Shown piece after piece: positions 25,268 through 33,324 of a DNA stretch of 38,584 nt. Origin of the DNA: Reyranellaceae bacterium (GTDB lineage Bacteria > Pseudomonadota > Alphaproteobacteria > Reyranellales > Reyranellaceae). The position numbers were made by a program, and so were the translations under genes. The stretch lies in assembly GCA_022844045.1 (NCBI GenBank), contig JALHMM010000061.1, positions 1 through 38,584 on the forward strand. Direction: 5' to 3'. The notes beneath the pieces are model-generated. The model was not told where the DNA came from. It did not search any database and saw only the letters and a program-made list of their open reading frames with translations. Positions within the stretch are counted from its first letter, which is position 1, and the number at the start of each line of letters is the position of its first letter.

Positions 25268-26440
25268 TCAACCGAACAAGCTGCGCATGTAGGGCGAGAG
25301 GAACACGCCCTCGGGATCGAGCGACCGGCGCGTGGCGTGAAAGGCGTTGAAGCCAGGATAAAGATTGGCGATGTCCAGCGCGCGCAGCGAATGCCACTTG
25401 CCCCAGTGCGGTCGCCCACCATGGTTGAGGAAGATCGCCTGCGCGTCGGTGAAGTACGGCAGCCAGTCGCGATCGACGAACTCATGGATCGAGATCGTCA
25501 CGCTGGGCCGCCCGTAATTGGGGCTGAGCAGCAGGTTGTCTGCGGCCACGGTGCGGTACTCGACGGCCATACGCGCGTCCCGGTGTTTCGTCGTCATCAG
25601 CGCATGGATCTCGCGGAAGCAGTCGGGCCCCTTCTCCGCCGGCACCGACCACTCGCTCTCGACATGCTTGACCTGGCGCACCGACGGAAACACCCGGTAA
25701 CTGTGATCGATGCGCTGACCCTCGACATGCGCCATCGGATCGGGCGGCAGGTTGGTGGGGTGCAGCGCCTTGCAGTCGCACAGGCCGGTGTCGGGCCGCC
25801 AGAAGAACTCGAAATGCCGGGTCGCGGCGATCAGCATGTCGAGCCGGTCAATCGTCTGCTCGAGCGGCGCCGACCACAGCCGTTCGTGCAACCGATAGGC
25901 CGGCACGAGCTGCACGGTGACGCTGAGGATCACGCCGACGCTGCCCATCGCGACTGCGCCGGCACGCAGCAGCGCCGGCGTGTTCTCGTCGACGTCGATG
26001 AGATCGCCGCGGCCGTCGATCAGCCGCAGGCCGCGTACCATGGTCGACAGGCTGCCGAGCGACGGGCCGGTGCCGTGCGTGCCCGTGGAGATCGCGCCGG
26101 CCAGCGCTTGGACGTCGATATCGCCCTGATTGGCCAGCGCCAGTCCATGCGCCAGCAGCGGCTCGCCCAGCGCCGTGATGCGCGTGCCGGCACCGATCGT
26201 GGCGCGCTGGTTCTCCTTGTCCACCGCCCGCACGCCCAGCAAACGGTCGAGCGATATCAGGACACCGTCATGCGCGCAGAGCGGCGCATGCGAGTGGCCC
26301 GCGCCCGCGGCGCGGATCGTCAGCCCATCGCGGATCGCCGCGCGCACCACCGAGATCGCGTCCGCCTCGTCGCGCGGCACGACGATCGCCCGCGGCGCGC
26401 ACTCGACATTGCCCGCCCAGTTCGTCCAGCGATTGGCCAC
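25268..26440 (-). CDS. FAD-binding oxidoreductase of the D-arabinono-1,4-lactone/L-gulonolactone oxidase type
   Basis: 390 residues. The N-terminal PCMH FAD-binding domain shows IRAAGAGHSHAP, whose first histidine (His49) is the expected covalent flavin attachment site, then GALAGAISTGTHGTG and VMGSVGVILSVTVQLVPAY-like text. The C-terminal ALO domain carries the hallmark RPHWGKWH and ends with DPEGVFLSPYMRSLFG. Family enzymes oxidise sugar lactones or polyols with oxygen or cytochrome as acceptor; the physiological substrate is unknown. The start is 3 bases from the RidA stop, so they are co-translated. Confidence 0.9.
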   Translation of the reverse strand: MANRWTNWAGNVECAPRAIVVPRDEADAISVVRAAIRDGLTIRAAGAGHSHAPLCAHDGVLISLDRLLGVRAVDKENQRATIGAGTRITALGEPLLAHGLALANQGDIDVQALAGAISTGTHGTGPSLGSLSTMVRGLRLIDGRGDLIDVDENTPALLRAGAVAMGSVGVILSVTVQLVPAYRLHERLWSAPLEQTIDRLDMLIAATRHFEFFWRPDTGLCDCKALHPTNLPPDPMAHVEGQRIDHSYRVFPSVRQVKHVESEWSVPAEKGPDCFREIHALMTTKHRDARMAVEYRTVAADNLLLSPNYGRPSVTISIHEFVDRDWLPYFTDAQAIFLNHGGRPHWGKWHSLRALDIANLYPGFNAFHATRRSLDPEGVFLSPYMRSLFG

Positions 26441-26443
26441 GTC

Positions 26444-26839
26444 TTACTGCGGGATGAACGCCGTGACCTCGATCTCGACCTTGGCGCGGCGATCGACCAG
26501 GCCGGAGACGTAGAGCAAGGTCGAGGTCGGGAAGTTGCGCCCCAGCGTTTCCTTCCACGCCGCGCCGATGCCGGCGCCGGCGGCCTCGTACTCGTCCTGC
26601 GTGGTGATGAACCAGTTCAGCCGCACGATGTGCTCGGGCCCGCCGCCCGCCTCGCGCACCAGCTTCACGACGCGCTTGAGCGCCGAGGCCACTTGAGCGG
26701 CGAAATCGTCGTCGTAGTCGCCCGCCGCGTTGGTGCCGGTCTGCCCGGCCAGCACGACCCAGCGGCCCGGCTTGTCGAGCACCAGCCCGTGCGAGAAGCC
26801 GCGCGGCCGCGCCCAGTCGGCTGGCTGTAGAACCTGCAT
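26444..26839 (-). CDS. RidA family protein
   Basis: 131 residues from ATG 26839, with GGAGGAGA upstream (a start at 26869 adds ten poor residues). The fold elements FSHGLVLDKPGRWVVLAGQTGTN, ALKRVVKLVREAGGGPEHIVRLNWFITT and LLYVSGLVDRRAKVEIEVTAFIP fit the trimeric RidA/YjgF/UK114 family. The family hydrolyses reactive enamines and imines. The typical catalytic Arg-x-Glu near the C-terminus (V-x-IEVTA) has the glutamate, whereas the arginine position (RLNWFITT) should be compared with active RidA. Coupling with a flavin oxidase suggests it deals with a reactive product, as inference. Confidence 0.88.
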   Translation of the reverse strand: MQVLQPADWARPRGFSHGLVLDKPGRWVVLAGQTGTNAAGDYDDDFAAQVASALKRVVKLVREAGGGPEHIVRLNWFITTQDEYEAAGAGIGAAWKETLGRNFPTSTLLYVSGLVDRRAKVEIEVTAFIPQ

Positions 26840-26891
26840 GATGTCTTCTCCTCCGGTTCGAGAGAGCATGGTGCCCTACCCAAAGCATTCC

Positions 26892-26956
26892 TGTCATCCC
26901 GAGCGCAGCGAGGGATCCTGGGTCAGCCTAGATCCCTCGCTGCGCTCGGGATGACA
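26892..26956. repeat. Family A palindromic repeat, copy 4 (65 bp)
   Basis: Same arms as copy 3 (CAG variant), perfectly matched. It lies between the RidA start and the end of the transport lipoprotein gene, 6 bases from the latter stop, so in that transcript it could serve as the terminator of the lipid-transport operon. Confidence 0.9.
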
Positions 26957-26962
26957 GTGCTG

Positions 26963-27706
26963 TCAGTCCTTCACCACCGGCGTCTCGACGACCTGCCCGG
27001 GCTTGGGGCAGCCGGCGCTGTCGTCGATGCCGGCGTCGCCGCCGCGCGGCCGTGGCGACGGCGCGCCCTCGGGCAGCACATAGGGCGGCACCGCGGTCAG
27101 CGTCCAGGCGACCAGGCGCTTGAGCACCGAGCCCAGCGCCTCGTCGAAGGCCTTCACCACCTCGGGGATCTTGTCGGCCCTGGCCCGCCAGCAGCGTTCG
27201 AAGGCGGCGGCGCCGACGATCTGGCGATCGGGCATGCGCACCAGCCGGCTGACGAGGCGGACATGGACGATCGGCGCGCCGCCGTGGAAGTACTCGGCCT
27301 GGAACTCGCGCAGGTCGGTCTGCAGGATATAGTTCGCCCGCACCGCCACGGGATCGCGGCCGACGCCGACGATGCGCTTGGTGTTCTCGAAGGACTCGAC
27401 GGTGCGCGTCTGCACCATCAGCGGCGCGCGGTCGACCCAGGCGCTTTGCGCGTAGTAGTCCGACGAGGTCGGCGTCATCTGCAGCGCGATGCGACCGCTG
27501 TTGAGGTGGGCCGCCGCCGTTGGCGTCTCGACGATCAGCTGCCAGCGCACTGTCGGCAGACCGTGGTCGAAGGTGCTCTTGGGCGTGACGGTGAACAGGT
27601 TGACCGGATCGTCGGCCTTGTCGATCAGGCTGCAGGCGCCGAGCAGGGCGACGAACGCCGCCACGGCGGCGACCCGTCGCGGGACGCCGCAATCAGGATC
27701 GCTCAT
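26963..27706 (-). CDS. ABC-type transport auxiliary lipoprotein (PqiC/MlaC-position)
   Basis: 247 residues. A signal sequence RVAAVAAFVALLGAC ends in a lipobox with Cys25. The mature part has LFTVTPKSTF, RWQLIVETPTAAAHLNSGRIAL and VDRAPLMVQTRTVESFENTKRI, the pattern of the ABC-type transport auxiliary lipoprotein family (PqiC-like), which sits in the outer membrane and meets the MCE protein across the periplasm. The long tail is rich in Pro, Gly and Asp (SPRPRGGDAGIDDSAGCPKPG). Its ATG overlaps the MlaD stop by four bases, making it the last gene of the operon. Confidence 0.87.
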   Translation of the reverse strand: MSDPDCGVPRRVAAVAAFVALLGACSLIDKADDPVNLFTVTPKSTFDHGLPTVRWQLIVETPTAAAHLNSGRIALQMTPTSSDYYAQSAWVDRAPLMVQTRTVESFENTKRIVGVGRDPVAVRANYILQTDLREFQAEYFHGGAPIVHVRLVSRLVRMPDRQIVGAAAFERCWRARADKIPEVVKAFDEALGSVLKRLVAWTLTAVPPYVLPEGAPSPRPRGGDAGIDDSAGCPKPGQVVETPVVKD

Positions 27707-28770
27707 TTCGGCTGGTATCCCTGCTTGCTGCCGAACAGGTAGTTGGCGGGATCGCGCTCGAGACGCGTCGAGATGGCGCTGAGGTTCGACGACAGGGTCT
27801 TGAGCTCGCGCAGCGTGGAATTGAGCTCGGCCAGGCCCTGCTCGGTGAACTGGCGCACGGGTCCGCGGTTGTCGGCGACCATCTTGTTGAGCGAGGCCGT
27901 GGTGGCGTTGATGCCGTCGACCGCCTCGCGCAGGCTGCCCAGCGTGCGGCGCACCTCGCTCGGCGCTTTGCCCGCCAGCGCCTTGCGCGTCGCCTCGTCC
28001 TGCGGACCGATCTCCAGCGCGATCAGGTTGATGGTGTCGGCCGCCTGGGTGAACTTCTCCATGCTGCTGCGCATCTCGGTGATCGCCTTGGGCAGCTCGG
28101 CCAGCGCCTTGTCGATATTGCCCTCGTTGCGCGCCACCGCCGCGGTGAGCGTCGAGAGGTTCTTCAGGCTGTCGTTGAAGGAGGCGACCGCGTCGGTCGA
28201 CAGCGCCAGATTGATTCGATCGACCAGGGCGCCAGCCTTCTGGAGCAGCTCCTGCACGCTCTGCGTCGCGCTCGACAGCGTCGACGGCATTTGCGTGATC
28301 TCGGGGAACGGCTCCTCGTCAAGCTGACGCTTGGCCAGCGCGGTCTCGGCGCCCACATACCCTGATGCGGTGACGATCTGGATATAGGCCGCGCCGGTGA
28401 TCAGAGGCCGCTCGAAAACCGCGCGTGAAGCGTTATGGATGTCGACGCCGCGCTCGATGCCGACGACGACGGCAATGCGCTCGACCATGCGCCGGCCGCC
28501 CTTGTCGGGGCCCTGCGCCCGCTCGGCGTCGCTGAGTTCCGCCGGCAGCCGCACCAGGCTGATCGCCTGCACACGACCCACGCGCAGGCCGCGGTAGTAG
28601 ACCGGCGAATCGCGTGTCAGGCCCTGGACATCCTCGTCGAACAGGATGCGATAATAGGCGAGCTTCTCGTCGCCGCCGGCGCGCAGCTTCCAGACGACGA
28701 AGCCCATCGCCGCCACTAGGAACACCAGGACGGTGGCGCCGATCGCGATATAGGGTGAGCGATGTTCCAT
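27703..28770 (-). CDS. mlaD: MlaD family protein (MCE domain lipid transporter subunit)
   Basis: 355 residues. One N-terminal membrane segment (YIAIGATVLVFLVAAMGFVVWKL, about 8-30) is followed by an MCE domain with FDEDVQGLTRDSPVYYRGLRVGRVQAI and PLITGAAYIQIV (about 40-150). A long helical region with coiled-coil features (about 175-340) ends in PANYLFGSKQGYQPK. MCE proteins form hexamers that carry phospholipids or sterols between membranes. The longer helical tail and the LFG end resemble the Mce/YrbD-like forms of alphaproteobacteria rather than the short E. coli MlaD. Start and MlaF stop overlap by one base. Confidence 0.92.
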   Translation of the reverse strand: MEHRSPYIAIGATVLVFLVAAMGFVVWKLRAGGDEKLAYYRILFDEDVQGLTRDSPVYYRGLRVGRVQAISLVRLPAELSDAERAQGPDKGGRRMVERIAVVVGIERGVDIHNASRAVFERPLITGAAYIQIVTASGYVGAETALAKRQLDEEPFPEITQMPSTLSSATQSVQELLQKAGALVDRINLALSTDAVASFNDSLKNLSTLTAAVARNEGNIDKALAELPKAITEMRSSMEKFTQAADTINLIALEIGPQDEATRKALAGKAPSEVRRTLGSLREAVDGINATTASLNKMVADNRGPVRQFTEQGLAELNSTLRELKTLSSNLSAISTRLERDPANYLFGSKQGYQPK

Positions 28771-29639
28771 CAGGTTCTCTCATGCCGCGCGCGACCGCCG
28801 TCGCCGATTCCGGCGGCTCGCGCGCGCGGTCCGTGGAAATACTCCCGCACCCAGGGATGATCATAGTCCACCAGTTCCTCCATCGTACCGGCCACGATGC
28901 GCTTGTCGAGCAGGACAGCGACCCGGTCGCAAATCGCGTGAAGGGTATCGAGGTCGTGGGTGACCATCAGCACGGTCAGGCCGAGGCTGCGCCGCAGCTG
29001 CTGGATCAACTCGTCGAAGGCCGAGGCGCCGATGGGGTCGAGCCCGGCGGTTGGCTCGTCGAGGAACAGCAATTCGGGGTCGAGCGCCAAGGCGCGCGCC
29101 AGGCCGGCGCGCTTCTTCATGCCGCCCGACAGCTCGGACGGCTTCTTTCCGGCCGTGTCCGGCGCCAGCCCAACCATGGCGATCTTCAACGCGGCCAGCT
29201 CCTCAAGCTTCGACTGAGGCAAGCGCGCACGCTCTCGCAGGGGCAACTCGATGTTCTCGGCTGTCGTCAGGGACGAGAACAGCGCCCCCTCCTGGAAAAG
29301 TACGCCCCAGCGGGTCTGCAGGTTCCCCAAGTCGGCCTGGCTGAGCGTCGCCGGCTCCTTGCCGAGAATCTCGATCTTGCCCTCCTTGGGCTTGTGCAGG
29401 CCGATAATGGTGCGCAACAGCACGGACTTACCGGACCCCGAGCCGCCGACTAGTCCGACAATCTCGCCACGGAATACGTCGAAATCGAGGTTCCGATGGA
29501 GGTTGGTGGTGCCGAATTTGTTGCGGATACCGCGCAGGCCGATGACCTTCTCGCGGCCATCGCCGTGATCCACCAGCTGCCCGCCTTCCGCGAGCGACGG
29601 CCTCGGCGGCGCCGCGGTTTTGACCTCCTCTTGCGCCAT
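28770..29639 (-). CDS. mlaF: ABC transporter ATP-binding protein, MlaF type
   Basis: 289 residues. An N-terminal extension of about 30 residues precedes the ATPase. Walker A is GLVGGSGSGKSVLLRTIIG, the Q-loop is in VLFQEGALFSSLTTAENI, the signature is ELSGGMKKRAGLARAL, and Walker B is ELLFLDEPTAGLDPI with the H-loop in MVTHDLDTL. The text LSGGMKKRAGLARALALDPELLFLDEPTAGLDP is the pattern of lipid (Mla/Ttg2A) transporters. I use ATG 29639; a GTG at 29648 overlapping the MlaE stop is also possible. It powers lipid transfer by the MlaE permease and MCE subunit. Confidence 0.94.
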   Translation of the reverse strand: MAQEEVKTAAPPRPSLAEGGQLVDHGDGREKVIGLRGIRNKFGTTNLHRNLDFDVFRGEIVGLVGGSGSGKSVLLRTIIGLHKPKEGKIEILGKEPATLSQADLGNLQTRWGVLFQEGALFSSLTTAENIELPLRERARLPQSKLEELAALKIAMVGLAPDTAGKKPSELSGGMKKRAGLARALALDPELLFLDEPTAGLDPIGASAFDELIQQLRRSLGLTVLMVTHDLDTLHAICDRVAVLLDKRIVAGTMEELVDYDHPWVREYFHGPRARAAGIGDGGRARHERT

Positions 29640-29644
29640 GCTCG

Positions 29645-30793
29645 TCACATGCCCACCGAGAGGAAGAAGATCGAGAACAGCGCGTCCAGCACGATGACGA
29701 AGAAGATCGACTCTACCACCGCCGTCGTCGTCTGCCGTCCGACACTCTCGGCGTCGCTCTTGACCTGCAGGCCCTCGTAGCAGCCGATGACGCCGATGAT
29801 GAAACCGAACACCGGCGCCTTGATCATGCCGACCCAGAAATGGCTGATATCGACGGTATCGCGCAAACGGGCGAAATACTGACTGACCGTGAAATCGAGA
29901 TAGATCTCGCAGGCGAAGGCGCCGCCGAGCAGGCCCATCAGGTTGCCCCACAAGGTCAAGAGCGGCATCGCCAGGGTCAGCGCTGCGATGCGCGGTACGA
30001 CGAGCCACTCGACCGGCGAGAGGCCCATCGCCTGCATCGCATCGAGTTCCTGGTTGACCTTCATGGTGCCGATCTGCGCGGCGAAGGCACTGCCCGAGCG
30101 GCCGGCGACGATGATCGCGGTGAGCAGCACGCCCAGCTCGCGCAGGATGCTGACACCCACCGCCTCGACGGTGAAGGTCTGGGCGCCGAAAGTCTTGAGC
30201 TGCTCGACGCCCTGGTAGGCGACGACGACGCCGATCAGGAACAGCAGGATACCGACGATCGGCAGGGCCCGGATCCAGACCTCGCGCATCTGCACGACGG
30301 AGGCGTTCAGCCGCATCTTGCGCGGCTGCAACACGCCATTGGCGATGACGTTCAGCACCTCGCCGAAATACTCCAGCAGCCTCACCGAGCTCTGTAGAAA
30401 GCCAGTGAAGCCCTTGCCCAACTCGTTCACCATGTCGAGCAGGATGGGCAGCTGCCGGGGCGGCGGCTGCGGCGGGCAGGCGTTCTTCTCGACCAGCTCG
30501 ATCAGGCTGCCCTTGGCCTCGTCACCCCCCTCGATCGGGCAATCGCCGGCGGCCCGGCGCAGGTGGAGCAGCTCGGTCACGCCGGCGGTGTCCATTGCGG
30601 TGACCGCCCTGATGTCGATGACCTTGGCGTCTGCGGGCGGGGTGTCGGCGCCCGGCTCCAGGGCGCGCAGGGCCATGACGATCCATGGCCCGCCCGCCTC
30701 GACGACACGGCCGCCGTCGCGCTCGGCCACCCGCCACCATGGCGCGGACTTCTCGCTTTCGGCGATGTCGCGCGTGCGGAGGATGTCGGCCAT
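29645..30793 (-). CDS. mlaE: MlaE family lipid ABC permease with N-terminal STAS-like domain
   Basis: 382 residues from ATG 30793; the open frame continues to 30907 but that would run into the divergent PPK2 gene. Residues 1-115 form a STAS-like domain (KVIDIRAVTAMDTAGVTELLHLRRAA), the role that the separate MlaB protein has in E. coli. The permease follows: GILLFLIGVVVAYQGVEQLKTFGA, VLLTAIIVAGRSGSAFAAQIGTMKVNQELDAMQAMG, then further membrane segments to the C-terminus. The fused STAS-permease layout explains the absence of a separate mlaB in the operon. No strong ribosome binding site is visible. Confidence 0.92.
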   Translation of the reverse strand: MADILRTRDIAESEKSAPWWRVAERDGGRVVEAGGPWIVMALRALEPGADTPPADAKVIDIRAVTAMDTAGVTELLHLRRAAGDCPIEGGDEAKGSLIELVEKNACPPQPPPRQLPILLDMVNELGKGFTGFLQSSVRLLEYFGEVLNVIANGVLQPRKMRLNASVVQMREVWIRALPIVGILLFLIGVVVAYQGVEQLKTFGAQTFTVEAVGVSILRELGVLLTAIIVAGRSGSAFAAQIGTMKVNQELDAMQAMGLSPVEWLVVPRIAALTLAMPLLTLWGNLMGLLGGAFACEIYLDFTVSQYFARLRDTVDISHFWVGMIKAPVFGFIIGVIGCYEGLQVKSDAESVGRQTTTAVVESIFFVIVLDALFSIFFLSVGM

Positions 30794-30858
30794 GCGTGTC
30801 AGCGCTCGACGGGGCGGGTGGGACGGGGCACGATGACGAATTACCGAACAGCCGCGGG

Positions 30859-31701
30859 ATGTGGATACCCAAGATGGGGCGCTGGAAGAAGCTAGACAAG
30901 CTGCCATTGGCGGAAGGCATCGACGAGGACGACTATCTCAAGCGACTGGTGCGGGCGCAGATGCGGCTGCTGCGGGTCCAGCAATGGCTGTCGCGCACCG
31001 GCTCCCGGGCGATCGTCGCCATCGAGGGTTGGGACGCGGCCGGCAAGGGCGGCCTGATCCAGCGCCTGACCGAGAAGCTCGACCCCCGGCCGGTTCAGGT
31101 CTGGCGCATCGCCGCGCCGCGGCCCGACGAGCAGGGCAAGCACTACCTCTACCGCTTCTGGGAGAAATTGCCCGAGTCGGGCACCATCGCGATCTTCGAC
31201 CGCACCTGGTACGGCCGCGTGCTGGTCGAGCGGATCGAGGGCTATGCCAAGAAGGATGACTGGCAGCGGGCCTATGGCGAGATCAACGCCTTCGAGAAAA
31301 TGCTGACCGACGACGGCGTGCGGCTCATCAAGATCCTGCTCAACCTCAGCGCCGAGGAGCAGCGCAAGCGCCTCATCCGCCGCCTGGAAACGCCGGAGAA
31401 GCGCTTCAAGGTCACGCTCGACGACTTCCGCAACATCGGCAAGCGCGACGACTATGTCGAGGCGTTCGACGACATGCTGGAGCGCACCGACACGGACGGC
31501 GCGCCGTGGCATGTGATCTCCAGCGACAGCAAAAAGCGCAGCCGGGTCGACGGTGTCGAGCTCGTCGCCGACATCCTGGGCAAGGGCGCCGATCTCGAGC
31601 CGCCGCCGGTCGATCCCGCGGTCGCCGAGGCGGCGCGCAAGGTCATCGGCTGGAATCCCGACAAGGTCAGCCCACTGACGTCGCGACCCGACAAGAAATG
31701 A
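30859..31701 (+). CDS. Polyphosphate kinase 2 family protein (PPK2)
   Basis: 280 residues from ATG 30859, or 275 from ATG 30874. A single PPK2 domain: Walker A IEGWDAAGKGGLIQRL (Lys63), lid motif FDRTWYGRVLVERIEGYA (about 113-130), and the KRFKVTLDDFRN and DDYVEAFDDMLERTDTDGAPWHVI blocks before the C-terminus. PPK2 enzymes phosphorylate nucleotides with polyphosphate. The YGRVLVERIEG form of the lid is the one I associate with polyphosphate:AMP phosphotransferase-type members rather than classical PPK2-1, so NMP or NDP as acceptor is unresolved. It is divergent from the lipid transport operon over a 65-base gap. Confidence 0.92.
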   Translation: MWIPKMGRWKKLDKLPLAEGIDEDDYLKRLVRAQMRLLRVQQWLSRTGSRAIVAIEGWDAAGKGGLIQRLTEKLDPRPVQVWRIAAPRPDEQGKHYLYRFWEKLPESGTIAIFDRTWYGRVLVERIEGYAKKDDWQRAYGEINAFEKMLTDDGVRLIKILLNLSAEEQRKRLIRRLETPEKRFKVTLDDFRNIGKRDDYVEAFDDMLERTDTDGAPWHVISSDSKKRSRVDGVELVADILGKGADLEPPPVDPAVAEAARKVIGWNPDKVSPLTSRPDKK

Positions 31702-31715
31702 CGCGTACCGCCTTC

Positions 31716-31743
31716 CCTTCTCCCCGCGAAGGCGGGGAGAAGG
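31716..31743 (+). repeat. Hairpin of family C containing the MFS ribosome binding site
   Basis: A perfect 12-bp stem (CCTTCTCCCCGC and GCGGGGAGAAGG) with a GAAG loop, starting 14 bases after the PPK2 stop and ending one base before the MFS start. The right arm includes GGGGAG and AAGG, the only Shine-Dalgarno-like sequence for the MFS gene. The hairpin may terminate PPK2 transcription, hide the ribosome site, or both. Confidence 0.8.
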
Positions 31744-31744
31744 A

Positions 31745-32998
31745 ATGATGACTGACCGCGTCTTTCCCGGGTGGTGGGTGGTGGCCGGCACGTTCGTCGT
31801 GCTGGGTGTCGGCTTCGGAATCGCCTACAGCTTCTCCAGCTTCTTTCTGCCGCTGCAGGAGAAGTTCGCGGCCCGGCGCGGCGAGATATCGCTCGTCTTC
31901 TCGATCGCCGGCGCGCTGTATTTCTCGCTGGGCCTGATCACCGGCGCGATCGCCGATCGCTTCGGCCCCCGGCTTGTGGTCGGCGGTGGTATGGCACTGG
32001 TGGCGCTAGGCACCTTCGCCGCCAGCCAGGCGGACACCTTGTGGCAGGTCTTCGCCGGCTACGGCGTGGGTGTGGGCATTGGCATAGGCGCGGCCTACGT
32101 CCCCGCCGTCGCCGCCCTGCAGCGCTGGTTCAACCGCCAGCGAGGGCTGGCCACAGGCATCGCCGTGTCCGGCATCGGCGTCGGCACGCTGGCCGGTCCG
32201 CCGCTCGCCAAGCTGCTGGTCGACCATTTCGGCTGGCGCGGCGCGTGGATCGGCCTGGCGCTGGTCGCGCTCGCCGCGGCGCTGTTCTCGATCGTCACCA
32301 TCCGGCGTTCGCCCGAGACCTACGGCCTGCGGCCCGATGGCGACGCGGCACCACCGGCGAGCGGCGGTCCGGCACCGCCGGCGCAGGGCGACACGCTCGG
32401 CGAAGCGATGCGCCAGCCGGTGTTCTGGCTGCTGTTCGCGGCCTGCGCGATCTACGCCTTCGGCCTGTTCACGCCCTTTGTTCATCTCGTGCCCTACGCG
32501 CGCGACGTGGGCCATGGCGAGGCGTTCGGCGTCAGCCTGATCATGCTGCTGGGCGTCGGCAGCACGCTGGGCCGCTTCGTCTTCGCGGGCATCGCCGATC
32601 GCATCGGCCGGCGGCGCATGTACGCGCTCAGCATCCTGGGCTCCTGCCCGGTGCTGCTGCTATGGGCCTCGACCAGCCACTGGCTGGCGCTGGCGGTCTT
32701 CGCCACGCTGTTCGGCGCGCTCTATGGCGGCTTCGTCGCCATGGCGCCGTCGGTGATGGCGGATTACTTCGGCACCAAGGCGGTGGGCTCGATCCTGGGC
32801 GCTCAATACACCAGCGTCGCCGTCGGTATCCTCGTCGGCCCGCCCGCCGCCGGCTGGATCTTCGACGCGACGCGATCCTACACGATGGCGATCATCGCCA
32901 GCGCCGGACTCGCGCTGCTGGCCGGGCTCACCGTACTGTGGTGCCCCGATCCATCCGTGCACCGCGCGCGGCGCGCCGCCAGGGAGTCCCCGCGATGA
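31745..32998 (+). CDS. MFS transporter (monocarboxylate/oxalate-formate antiporter type)
   Basis: 417 residues (or 416 from the second of two adjacent ATGs). About twelve membrane segments with a central hydrophilic loop (DGDAAPPASGGPAPPAQGD, about 199-217). It starts PGWWVVAGTFVVLGVGFGIAYSFSSFFLPLQEKF, the typical first helix of this branch, and the inter-helix motif GAIADRFGPRLVVGGG is the MFS motif A equivalent; the second half repeats it as FAGIADRIGRRRMYAL. The branch mainly carries organic acids. Its expression is probably affected by the hairpin over its ribosome site. The stop overlaps the cupin start by four bases (ATGA). Confidence 0.9.
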   Translation: MMTDRVFPGWWVVAGTFVVLGVGFGIAYSFSSFFLPLQEKFAARRGEISLVFSIAGALYFSLGLITGAIADRFGPRLVVGGGMALVALGTFAASQADTLWQVFAGYGVGVGIGIGAAYVPAVAALQRWFNRQRGLATGIAVSGIGVGTLAGPPLAKLLVDHFGWRGAWIGLALVALAAALFSIVTIRRSPETYGLRPDGDAAPPASGGPAPPAQGDTLGEAMRQPVFWLLFAACAIYAFGLFTPFVHLVPYARDVGHGEAFGVSLIMLLGVGSTLGRFVFAGIADRIGRRRMYALSILGSCPVLLLWASTSHWLALAVFATLFGALYGGFVAMAPSVMADYFGTKAVGSILGAQYTSVAVGILVGPPAAGWIFDATRSYTMAIIASAGLALLAGLTVLWCPDPSVHRARRAARESPR

Positions 32999-33324
32999 AG
33001 ATGTCCTCGATCCCCTTCGGCACCACCGACTGGAGCGCCGTCGAGCCGACCGAGCATGCCGGCGAGACCGGCAAGGCGATCTGGCGCACGCGCCAGTTCG
33101 GCGATATCCGCGTGCGCCTGGTCGACTACACGCCGGGCTACCTCGCCGATCACTGGTGCGAGAAGGGTCACATCCTGATGTGCCTGGACGGCGAGCTCGA
33201 CACCGAGCTGAAGGACGGCCGCCGGTTCGTGCTCAAGCCGGGCATGAGCTACCAGGTCGCCGACAACGCCGAGCCGCACCGCTCGCGCACGACGGTCGGC
33301 GCGAGGCTGTTCATCGTCGATTAG
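32995..33324 (+). CDS. DHCW-motif cupin fold protein
   Basis: 109 residues of a single small cupin. The core is VRLVDYTPGYLADHWCEKGHILMCLDGELDTELKDGRRFVLKPGMSYQVADNAEPHRSRT, with the DHxC/W-type motif (ADHWCEKGH) and a second histidine in EPHRS. These are the usual positions of cupin metal ligands. The function is unknown. It is translationally coupled to the MFS transporter, so it may act on or sense the transported compound, as inference. Confidence 0.86.
   Translation: MKMSSIPFGTTDWSAVEPTEHAGETGKAIWRTRQFGDIRVRLVDYTPGYLADHWCEKGHILMCLDGELDTELKDGRRFVLKPGMSYQVADNAEPHRSRTTVGARLFIVD

Noticed and set aside
28770..30008. 412-codon form of the MlaF gene
   Set aside because: The first 120 or so residues are the MlaE gene in another frame; the protein-like part begins at ATG 29639.
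30685..30858. Longer N-terminus for the PPK2 gene
   Set aside because: It would overlap the divergent MlaE start and the residues are Arg/Pro-rich noise; PPK2 similarity begins near ATG 30859.
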